The notes beneath the pieces are model-generated. The model saw only the letters and a list, made by a program, of their open reading frames with translations, was not told the DNA's origin and did no database searches. Shown here piece after piece: positions 38,544-50,500 of a DNA stretch of 64,000 nt. How positions within the stretch are numbered: position 1 is the first letter of the stretch; every line of letters starts with the position of its first letter. A program made the position numbers and the translations under genes. This stretch comes from Stomorhina lunata (taxonomy: Eukaryota; Arthropoda; Insecta; Diptera; Rhiniidae): contig OW121742.1 in assembly GCA_933228675.1 (NCBI GenBank), positions 34,544,218-34,608,217 on the forward strand, written 5' to 3'.

Positions 38544-41500
38544 CTATGATGGTGTCGAATACCAACCACTTGTTGGTGGAGCCTTTTGATATAGATGAAA
38601 ACCGGAATGAGGAGCAAAATATTGAGGTTGATCTAAATTACTATAGGTCAGACCACTGTTGGCATCTGTTGTACTCGTATGATGCATGGCGGCTGCCGCC
38701 GAATAAGGTTGAGGTTTAAGAGGCAAAGCCGAGGAAACATCTACGGCCGAACTGGAGGTTGTGGTATATTGAGCCTTAAGAGGATCAGCATAATCATAGC
38801 CACCATTTAGAGAAGTTAGAGTCGTGGTAGGTTTTCCTGTATTCAAGGTATTATTTGAATCCCTTGGGGATACCGAACTGGGAGGAGTCATGGCATGATA
38901 ATCTATTGAGCTATGATAAGAGCCATATGTAGAAACAAGATTGGTGAAGGCATCTGTAGAGGTCTTTTGGGGATGTGAATGTAGGAGATATTGGTTGTCA
39001 TAGGATGACTCACTGCCGGGAGGTGTGGGCAAAGGACCCGCTTGCTGGTCACCATAGAAATGGCCGGTGGGTGTTGGTCTTGCGGTGGCTCTTATCACAC
39101 TTTCACGATTGGCATAGAGTTGTCTTAACAAGGCTGTAGCGGGCATGGGAGGTGCTGGTTGCTGATAGTGAGGAGCTCCTATCCATTGTATGGTACTACT
39201 TTTTTCATTTTGTTGCTGTTGCTGCTGTTGTTGTTGTTGCTGCTGTTGCTTCAACAAAGCATCGGCACTAAAATCTGTGGTATTGGGACCCGCATTACTA
39301 ACACTTCCCGGCGAAGGCAGATGTTTAGACATGGCTTGTTCTAGGTCCTTAACTGAAGTCTCAGGATTTTGTATTTGTGAAGGGTTGGGAGTTTGCTGTT
39401 GTTGCTGATGTTGCTGTTGTTGTTGCTGCTGCTGCTGCTGGTCATCGATTAGGGAAGGCAAGCGGGAACGTGGCGTTTCACGTTCTATAGCAGGAACTTT
39501 GGCATTTGGTTCATTGATAGCGGCATTTTCCAAAACAACTTCATTGTCCATTGTTTGCTGTACCGGAGTATTTTTACTTTTACGCTTACGTTTGGTGGTA
39601 GTGGGTGCAGGCGTCGGTGTTGTGGCCGCCACTGTGGTGGGTAAGGAATTGACCGCACCATCTTCTGGGTTATTGCTATCCTTAACTAAGGCTATACTAT
39701 TGTTTGAAGCATTCGAAGGTTGTCTACCCCGAGATCTCTGCTGTTGAGTATCCGGTTCTGTTTTGGGGGAAGTCAATTTTGTTTCATTGCCCGTCAAACC
39801 ATTATGGCTCATATCACCCGCTGCTGGGGCATCACCGCCGGGGGAACCAGAATTTTTATCAATACCCGAAAGATCTTCATGTTTAATGCTATCTATACTC
39901 GGTTCCAATTGGCAACAATCGAGGATCAGATTTTCATTTTCACGATTACTAATCACATAGTTAACGCAGATAATATTCTGTTCATCGGCATTTTTGGAAT
40001 TGCAGACCACTGTGGCACAGCTTTGCATCCATGTATAGCCGCCATTTTTGTTCATCAAACGGTAATAGCCGGTAAGGACTTGGCCTTTTTCGATAACTAA
40101 AATAGGGAAGAAGAATTGTATTATATAATTTGAAGTAGTAGGAGTTTGTTTTCTTTTAATACTTACGATCCATATGATGTTTTCTCATACGATTGGCATC
40201 TTCGGCATGGCACAGCGAATACATACTTTTACCCACCATATCTTCAGGGGTATAATCCAATAAATCAGATACTCTATGGAAAGAAGTTTAATTGATTTAA
40301 TTAGTCGTCTTTCTTATTTGATTTATTTCTTATTCGAACTTACCTTGGCTCACAGTGGGCAATGCGAAAATCAAAATTTAGTCTTGTCACAAACATGTCA
40401 CATTCCAAACGGATTTCATGCACTGAAGGTGGTGGCAGGGCTATAGCCAATGCCACCATACCCAGTAGTGGTGGTTGTGATTTTCTTGTATGCGAAAATG
40501 TATATTGTGGCCGTAATTTACATAATAATAAAACTACCTAAAATTAGAATAATTTAAAGATTGAGGGGAATTTAGTAAAATTTATAGGTTAAGAGGAAAA
40601 TTAGATTTTAAAGGAAAGTATATTTTTTTAAAAATCTGATAATTTTTAAGAAAACGACTAGAAAAGGAGGTTATTATATATAAAATCAAAGTCTTAAAAT
40701 ATCATTTTTGATACCGAAAAAGATAGGCGACCTTAAGGTCCCTAAAGTACCCCAACTATTGCCCCTATTGCCGTTCTCAACTCAACTCAGTTTTGTCGTC
40801 TACCAGGCTTATTTTTTACTCATCCAAACTATTTTTTGATATTGCTGAATTTAACATCTTTTAGTTCCGCAATATCAAAAAATAATTTGGTTAAGTAAAA
40901 GTTGGGTCGACTGGCAGACGACCAAACTGAGTTGAGTTGTGAGAACGGTGATAGGGCATATCATTCGAAGTTCATTGGAAATTTACAGGGGCCATCAATT
41001 TATGATGATTTCCAGGTTCTCGGTTTTTTTTTGGCTGTTGTAATTTTATTTTCCAAAGATCATGAAATATTAAAAAAACTAATTGGCTCGAAAATCTTTC
41101 GAAATTATCAGGTTCTCTTTAATAGTACCAGGGTTATGACTGAAAATCTGGTGTTATTACTCCATTTTGAGAGTTCAAAATTTTCTTTTTTTAGTCGTTT
41201 TCTCTTTTGATAAAATTTATAAATAATTTAAAGGTTATTTTTAACTAAAATTCAAATAAATACTTAAGGTTATTGAGAAATATAATAAAAATCATAATGG
41301 AATGTTTGTTCGTGATGATCAAGGATGATCCTTGACTTGGCTTAAAACACTTAAAAATTCGATACTGATCAATAAAATCAGTTTTTGGTTCTCAGTTGTT
41401 AAAATATTTTGATTAAAAAAGGAAAAAAATATCTAATTAAAAAGTTAATTTTTCTAAGAATTAAACAGACCTGGAAAGATATGCATTACTTATTGCATTA

Positions 41501-44500
41501 CTATTAAGTTAAACAAAATTATTTGAGTAATCAAATATAACATTTTCATAATTTTGAATTTTTTAGAGGATTTTTCATTAGATTTTCTACAAAGCATTAT
41601 AAGTACAACAATGCATTACTCTCGATTCTGAAAAGTAAGAGCATTATGTTGGCTAATAGAAAAACTTTTGATAATGTACATTTAAGGCATTACTTGAGAA
41701 AATGCAAAATAAGGGCATAACTCTTTGTATGGAAAAGTAGTGCATTACCTTTGGTGCATTACTTTTAAGAAGGCCAAATCGGTATAATCATTTTGAAGGC
41801 ATTATTTTTGATTTGGGTAATAAAATATAAAATGTTCATAGTTTTAAATTTTTTTAGAGGAATTTTCTTTCGATTTTCTACAAACACATTATAACAAAGC
41901 ATTACTCTTGATTGTGAAAAGTAAAAGTAAACATTGCATTGCTTTCGATAATCCTTAATTATTTGATAACTTTTGATAATGTACATTTAAGGCATTACTT
42001 GAGAAAATGCAAAATTAGGGTATAATTCTTTGTATGAAAAAGTAGAGCATTGCATTTAGTGCATTACTTTTTGGAAGGCCAAATCGGTATAATACTTTTG
42101 AAGGCATTATGCATAATATAGGTATGCATCAATGTAAAAGTAGTAATTTAAAATATTAGCATTACTTTTGGTGATCTAGAATCATTACTAAAGTCAAATA
42201 CTAAAGTAGAACATTTAACAATAAGTGCCATTTATTTAAATAGATCGAAATTACTTTTAGTAATGCAGATTTAGTTCATTTTTGCTGATAATGCAAAATT
42301 ATTGCATTATTTTCAAAAAGATATAATTAGTGCATTTCTTTTGATAATGCGAAATGGCATTACTTTTGATATACAGAAGGTAAAATCGGTGTATTAGCTT
42401 TGATTCAATTAGTGCATTAATTTAATAAGAAGAATGAAGAGTTTTGCATTACTTTTGATTATGCAAAAGTATAGCATTATTTTTACAATACAAAAAAAGA
42501 GCATTACATTCTTTGATTTAAAATTAGTGCATTATTCCTGATAATGCAAAATTAATGCATTACTTTTTTTTGTCGCAAAATCAGTGCATTATTTTTGAAA
42601 ACCCAGAATAAATGCGTATCTTAAAATGGTGTAAAACTAGTGCATTACCCATATTGCGAAAATGCATTACCTACATACATATATATTTTTAATATTCCAG
42701 AATTAATGCATAGCTTTAAATAGTGCAAAATTAGTTTATTACCCATTTTGCGAAAATGCATTACCTATATATATTTTTGATAATCCAGAATTAAATATTA
42801 CAAAACTAGTGCATTACTAGAAAAAAGTGCATTATTATTCGAAGTTAATGCTTTGCTTAAAATCATCTTGATAATGCAAAATTTTAAAATAATTTTTATC
42901 ATTCAAATTTTGGCATTACTTTTAATAATGGAAAATTGTAGCACATTTTTAAATAATTTAAAATCTTGTCGTTATTTTTAATAATTCAGAATTTATGTAT
43001 TACAATTGATAATGCAAATTGTTGCATTACTTTTTATAGTAATTGCATTACTTTTATTAATGCCAAATTAGAAGAGAAATTTAGCATTTTTATTGATTTC
43101 ACTTTAAAAAAAAAATCAATGCATTTTTGTAACGAAAAATTTTACCATTATTTGAATAATAAAAGCATTACCTTTAATAATGTAAATTGTTGCATTACAT
43201 TCGAAAGTAATTGCATTACTTTTATTAATGCCAAATCACTTTAATAAAAAGGGAATGCATTTTTATAATGCATTTGCATTACTTTGGATATTAATTGCAT
43301 TTTCATTAATTGCACTTAAATAAAAATCAATGCTTTTTTATAATGAAAAATTTTGCCATTATTTGCAATAATTCATAATAAGTGCATTACATTTAATAAT
43401 GCAAATTGTTGCATTGACTTTCATTGTCAGTGCATTACTTCTTAAAATCAAAATCTACTGCATAAACTTGCAATTTCATTGATTTCGTTTAAATGTTAGT
43501 AATACCTAATGCATTACTCCCAGGTCTGATATTTTAAAATGTTAGTAAAAATTTCGAAAATTTTAAATTTTGAAAACAAAATTCTTGGTTAGTATTAATT
43601 TCAATTAATTTACAAACAACTACAAATTAAAATTTTTAGTTGCAAAATTTGTTAAGAAAGAAAAAAACGTTAAATTTAAACGTTTACGTTTTTCGAGCAA
43701 TCGTTTTGGTTTTGTTTTTGGTTGTACTGATTTTAATTGATACGTACCGAATAATTGGTGCCCACGTTTTTACCATTTTTACCACCATTAGCCGTTTGAT
43801 CAGCCTGTAGAATAATGAAGGGGAAAAGGGAGAGGATGCAAAACTTAGTATAAATAATTTATAATTTATAATTTGTTTGTTCTTTTTTTTTTAATTGCGT
43901 TAATGAGGGAGGAAATGAAAAGTTTTAAAAACAATAAAATTAAAATAACAAAGGCTAAAAAACTACAAAAACTCTTAAATATTTATAAGGTATTATTCAA
44001 AAAAAATCAATTACTAAACATTAAAAACTTTCTATATATTACTTAAAATATTCCAAAACTTATACTCACTCTATAACCGGAAGATTTAAAATGACAGCCT
44101 CGTTTGGTTAAAGTCGATTTCATGCGTATACAAAAGGAACGTTCATAACCCTTATAGCCACTATTCGAAGTAACAGTCATTTGGCCCGAAACTTTAAAGA
44201 AAATTTAACAACATTTTAATATTTAGTCCCAGAATAAAATATATCTCTTTAACTTACCATCTGGATTATTGGTACCATGATTACCCACACCATCATCCGA
44301 ACCACCCGAGTGTGGAGAGGCCAAACCCGCTGGCCCTGTCTGTGAGCCCGAACCCGATATACCACCCGCGGTTAGACTTAAACCCAATTGTTCGGCAATT
44401 TCCGCATGATCACCTTGATGAATATAATCGAATATACTACTGCCCGTCATTTCCACCTGGGACAAACCCAAATATATGGATACCGTTTCCGATATATACA

Positions 44501-47500
44501 GGAAACGACCATCAGCAGCAACAGCCAAGGCAAAACCATCCAAAGACTAAAGGTTTTTTTGAGTATAAAAATAAAGTAAAAGGAAATTGACAAAAGAAGT
44601 TAGTAAGAATTGAAGTTAGTGTTAAAGTATTTAATATAAATTTGCATAAATTATTTTTAAACTTTAGATTAAAGTAAATTCTTAAGAATTCTTGATAGTT
44701 TTGTCAAGACAAGAAAACCTACCTGTAATATGTGGGTACCCTGATGTTGTTCAAATAAATCAACGGCGGGACTGCGTCTTATGGCTGCACCTAGAACAAA
44801 GAAAAATAAATATACATTAATATAAACTTTGTTAACCTTTAAAGGCGATGGGAGGGGGTTAAAAAGACCCAAATAATACAAATTATTCTTATAAAAATTA
44901 AAAATTTATTAAAACAAGAAAAGATTTAGAAGCCATTTAAAATTATCTGATTGATTAAGATATCAGTTTTAAGGCCAAAACAGAAAGAAATTTTTATAAT
45001 AATTTGACCTCATTTGATGAAATTTTTAAGAACGAATTTTTCTTAATATATTTCGAAGACAAAATTTTATTTTATTTTTATGGATATATTCATATTTTTT
45101 ATGAGAAACGAAAAATATTAGAACATTTGACCTTGAGCTGCCGTGATATAGCAGGTTTGTCATCCGCCTAGGCCAGACCCACTTGAAGAAAAATTAAATT
45201 TTCAAAAAAGCGGCGGTTCACCCATTAACTCAGCTCGCCACTGGTTATTGAGTACTAGGCTATGTAAAACTTCTCTAACTAATTTGCCGTTCGTAGCCGG
45301 AGTTAAAACGTAGATCCCTTCAATGAGTCTAAAAATAAAATCGGATGCAGCTCATTGTCTGAGAGAAGTACCCCTTGTTGCAATTGGAATGTTGTCGGGG
45401 AATTATATACATATATAATTGACCCTTGACCCATCATTTCGAAGTGTGTCCTATTTGATTCCAATTCATAATTTGAGGAATTTTAGTCCGCCTTATTACG
45501 AGAGTCGAAGTCGTATCATTGACCACAACAATTTCGTACTAGTTTAAAGGAATTTTGTTGATGTTTTCTTTAATCTAGTACTAAGCTGTCGTAGTCGAAG
45601 ATACGACTTCTACACTCACAATAAAGCTGAAAAGTTCAAAAATTTTTACAAAAAGTAGCTTAAAAAATATACTGTACTTTTATGAAAACATTAACCTTTG
45701 ACCTCTCCCAAAGGAAATAAATTACTAATAAAAATGTCTAGATAAATTTAAAATGACAAAAGATTTTCTGAAATTTTAGAAGCTTTAAAACTTTAAGACT
45801 TCAAATTTAAGTCAAATTTTTTCCAAAAGTGACCTTTTCTCCAAAAAGTGGACAAATGTTTCCTTGAAAGTCAAAACTTCATTGAGTTAATACAGTTTTA
45901 AAATGTTTAAATAAACGCTTTATTTAGGAAAAATAGGAGTATTTTATCAACCTTTGACCTCTAAATTTATGTTTGGAAACATTTGAAAAAATGTTCACCT
46001 TTGACCTTTCTTCAAGAAAGTGGGCAAATGGCTTCCTTGAAAGTTAAATGTTGGTAAGTTAGTCCAGTTTTAAAATTTTTACGATTGATTTAGGAAAAGT
46101 AGGAGTATTTTATTCACATTTGTCCCCTAGATTTAAGTTTGAAAAAGTTGACAAAAAGTTGACCTTTAACCTCTCCTTAAAAATGTAGACAAATCTTTCC
46201 TTAAAAGCTAAAATTTTTTTTTTAATATTAACTTACGAAAACTAGAAGAATTTTATTCATCTTTGATCTCTAAATTTAAGTTTGGAAACAGATGCGAAAT
46301 GTTGACCTTTGACCTCTCTTCAAGAAAGTAGACAAATGTTTCCTTGAAAGTGAAAATTTAATTTTGAAACGATCAATAATGGAAAAATATTTAGATTTAG
46401 ACAAAAATCATTCAAAGATTTGTCAAAATAAACTACAGTTGACCTTTGACCTCTTATAAAGAAAACATTTATTTAAGATGTATTGATTGCTTGATTGTCA
46501 CCTTTAAAGTTCTCAATATCTGAAGTTTATCCAGTTTTTAATTTTATCTTTTAAAGAAATCCTTTCAATATCTTTTTCTTTGCTGACCTGTAACCTTTGT
46601 ACTTATCCCGATGAACGAATATACGTTGGTAAAAAAACGATTTTCTGAATTTTTAGTGAGCTGTTAAGAGGATGAGTCTGTGTCAAAGGTAAAGGGTCAA
46701 ATCTTTAAATATCGTAATTAAAAGACGAGAAATTAATTTTATTAATTTGTATTCGATAGTTTTCTATTGTTAAGATTTAAAATATTCTTGAAATTTGACT
46801 GTTGCTTCAAAAGAATCAATTTATTTTTTCTATGTCAGAAATCTAGAGGATAACTGAGCTGAGGCTAAGGGCCAAATCCTTAAATATCTTAAATAATAGA
46901 CAAGAAATTCGTTTTTTTTTAATTTTATTAGATTTGTTTGTATTGTAAAGTTTTTAAATATTCTTGACTGCTGCTTCAAAAGTATAATTTTATTTTAAAA
47001 ATTTGAACTTATTCCACTTTAATTTATTTTTTTTAATGTAAATATCCAATTGGAACAAGGGGTACTTCTCTCAGACAATGAGCTGCATCCGATTCTATTT
47101 TTAGACTTATTGAAAGGGACCTACGTTTTAACTCCGGCTCCGAACGGCAAATGCATTAGTTATAGAAGTTTTACATAACCTAATCCTCAATAATCAGTGA
47201 GTAGCTGAATTATGAGGTGAATCGCCGATTTTTTATTTTGAAAATTTATTTTTTTTCAAGTGAGTCTGGCCGGGTATCGAACTTGGGACCTCTGGTATGC
47301 TAGTCGGATGACTAACCTGCTATACCACGGTGGTTCTTATTATTTTTATCGAAGCGCTTACATTATTAAGATTTTAAATATTTTTGACCTTTGACCTTTG
47401 TTCTAAAATAACCATTTAAGCAGTTAATTTTTGAAGATTTTAATTTGTAAAACTTTAGTTTAAATGTTAGAAAATAGTAAAAAATTTCCAAAATTCTTAT

Positions 47501-50500
47501 TTGTTTTCAGGATGACCTATTTATTCGACCATTGACATTATTAAGTTACGAGTTGCAAAACCTTGGAAAATCAAGATATTATCTTCGATATTACCAATAT
47601 GGAGATGTCATGGCAATAATTCCTTCTGGGTGAGTAATTGTTTTTTATTGTTTAAATTTATGACCTTTAACCTTTTCATAAAATGAGAAATATTTAAAAG
47701 TTATGCTTCTCAAAATCGATAATTTTGAAACATATTATGTACTTAACTCTTAAAATGTTAACTTTAAAATTATAATTAAACCAATTTTTACTTCTTTATT
47801 ATTCGAAAATCATGAAACTTTATATTTCAAATTAAAATATTGTCAATTTAAATTTTTTAATTAGTTAAAAATCACGAACCTTGACCTTAGCATTAAAAAA
47901 AAAACAATATTTGAAAGGCTATCAAACATGATATTGGATGATTTTGAAACATTTTATTAAATTCTGAAAACATTAAATATCAAATTTAAATAACATCAAT
48001 TTCAAAAACCCTTACGTATTTTCCAGGTTACCTAACTTTTAATTATGCAATAAATATTTAATTTAAATTATGTCATTATTTCTAATTAAATTCCAAAAAT
48101 CGTTAACCTTCAGTTGTTTTTGAAAACATTTACATTTCAACTTTTATTTCAAATTCATGACTATAATTTCTTTATGTGCACACAAATACAACGATAAAAA
48201 AATACTAAAAATTTAAAACATAAGTTCATGCTTCGTTGGATTAAACTGACAGTTTGTCACAAAAAAAAAAACCAAAAATGACAAGCATGACGACATGCAA
48301 TTGGCGTTATAAACAATTTAAAAAATTCACTTAAAAATTTTAACAAGTTAAATTAAGTTTTTTAACCAAAAATTTATCAAAAAAACTTTAAATGAATTGA
48401 ATTCAGTGGCTCGAAATAAAAGACACAAAATTTTCCATACATAATTCATAGGAATTCTTGGAGAATAGTGGTGATCATAAATAAGGTAACTCCCTCAAAC
48501 ACACTCCACTTAAGGAAAATTAACACTTAAACTAACACCTTTGGTGTGTGAAGGGGAAGTTCCCTTCCCCATCCTCAAAATAAGGAAAATATTATTGAAT
48601 TACTATAAAAAAAAAATATAAATAATAATGTAATAATTTCTTTAGAAGCTTGAAAAAAAGTTTTTGGCAAGGAATTCGTACACAATTTTAGTCAACATAT
48701 GTGTTACTCCTGGGACTTTACTTTGTAGTGGGAAACAAGAGGGGTGGGTGTTTATGAGTCTTATAGCTTATATTTTGTCTTAACCAGGATATCTAAAGCT
48801 ATTGGGTGGTTCTTGTTCCTAAGTCATAATCATAAACATATGATTATTTTTTTCTTGGCTTTTTTTTTATTAAATATGTATTTCATTTTTATTTGGGCAG
48901 GAGTTTTTTTTAAGGCCTTTTCTTATTTAATATTTAGTAGACTTTTTATTATTAGGATTTCTGAGGGGGGTTTTTTGTTTTGGCCTCAGGTCATGATCAT
49001 AAAATCTTATAGAATAATTGAATTAAAAAGAAAATTTATTACTGGAAATAATGTTAGGAAAACAAGTGATGGATTTGGGATGGAGGACTTGCATTTGGAC
49101 ATTTGAAAAGCGACTAATCTACCGTTATTTAAGTTATTTGTTAAATGGATTGTTTTAAATGTGATTTGGTGTTATACTTGTGTTGGTACTAGTTCATAAG
49201 GTGGTTTCTGATGCTAAATCTGTTTCAAAGTATTTATTTTTAGTAAAAGGTACTTTTTTGTAAAAAGGTACTTTTTTGTAAAAAGGTACTTTTTTTAAAA
49301 ATGTACTTTTTTATAATTAGGTACTTTTTTGAGCAAAGGTACTTTTTTGTAAAATGATACTTTTTTGTAAAAAGGTACTTTTTTGTAAAAAGGTACTTTT
49401 TTGTAAAAAGGTACTTTTTTGTAAAAAGGTACTTTTTTGTAAAAAGGTACTTTTTTGTAAAAAGGTACTTTTTTGTAAAAAGGTACTTTTTTGTATAAAG
49501 GTACTTTTTTGTATAAAGGTACTTTTTTGTAAAAAGGTACTTTTTTGTAAAAAGGTACTTTTTTGTAAAAAGGTACTTTTTTGTAAAAAGGTACTTTTTT
49601 GTAAAAAGGTACTTTTTTGTAAAAAGGTACTTTTTTGTAAAAAGGTACTTTTTTGTAAAAAGGTACTTTTTTGTAAAAAGGTACTTTTTTGTAAAAAGGT
49701 ACTTTTTTGTAAAAAGGTACTTTTTTGTATAAAGGTACTTTTTTGTGAAAAGATACTTGTTTGTAAAAATGACTTTTTTTATAAATAAGTCTTTTTGTAT
49801 TTTGATGTGATCAGTATATCTATGGCTATAAATGATAATGGCTTAAGTTGACATAAGTGCTTTTTATTACATATTCTTATTCCCTTCTTCAAGATCTGTC
49901 ACTCAGCTAAATTTCAAGTATAAATTGTCATTATTAATAAAACTATACGCAATCATATTTCAACTTTTTTGTACAAAACCTTCAGCCCTTTTAGATAAAA
50001 CCCTCAATATCTCAAAACACGAAATTTCGACAAGAGGGTATTAACTCAAAATTTTTAAATTTTCACTTTTTAAAAGAAATTGATGTGTAGTAGTCTTATC
50101 TACCCACTGCAAAAATCTGACATCATTTTCACTATAATTTCACCAAAAAAAAAAAAAAACAATAAAAGTAGTATTAAAATAAAATAGTTTTTTGACTCTA
50201 CTGAAAATTTAAAAATTTTGAGTTAATACCCTCTTGTTGATCAAGAGCGATATCGAGCCCTTAGATTTAACGACATTCTGTTAAATATCTCTTAAACTAT
50301 TAGAGATAGCGTAATAAAGTAACCATATTTTTCTTTCTTTCTAAAATAGTTTTCGAGCGTGTAAAAATCTTTTCGATAGGTTTATATTTGCGAAAGTTAA
50401 ACAGGCCAATAGGTTTTACATACAATGGTGCTTAAGTTTTGCCGAATGTAGAGGCCACTGTTCTAAAAATAGACATGTTTTCAAAAATTGGTCTAAAACT

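Larger units (their letters stand above)
45690..47910. repeat. Degenerate long tandem repeat with DR1-like TGACCTTTGACCT sites
   Basis: Repeated blocks share TTGACCTTTGACCTCTC, then AAGAAAGTGGACAAATGTTTCC and TTGAAAGT, then GGAAAAATAGGAGTATTTTA-type segments. At least three clear units lie between 45690 and 46380, with weaker ones later. Perfect or near-perfect DR1 pairs occur at about 45704, 45951, 45999, 46158, 46302, 46440 and 47386, with weaker ones at 46583 and 47664. The SINE at 47045-47336 interrupts the region. Confidence 0.75.

Noticed and set aside
44312..44590. 92-codon plus-strand open frame
   Set aside because: Antisense to the trachealess PAS-A exon.
48744..49106. 120-codon open frame in the trachealess intron
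   Set aside because: Low-complexity Phe/Ile/Leu-rich translation of T-rich DNA, with no splice or homology support.
49354..49788. 144-codon open frame (VLFCKK repeats)
   Set aside because: It is the direct translation of an 18-bp tandem repeat; frame openness follows from the unit length.
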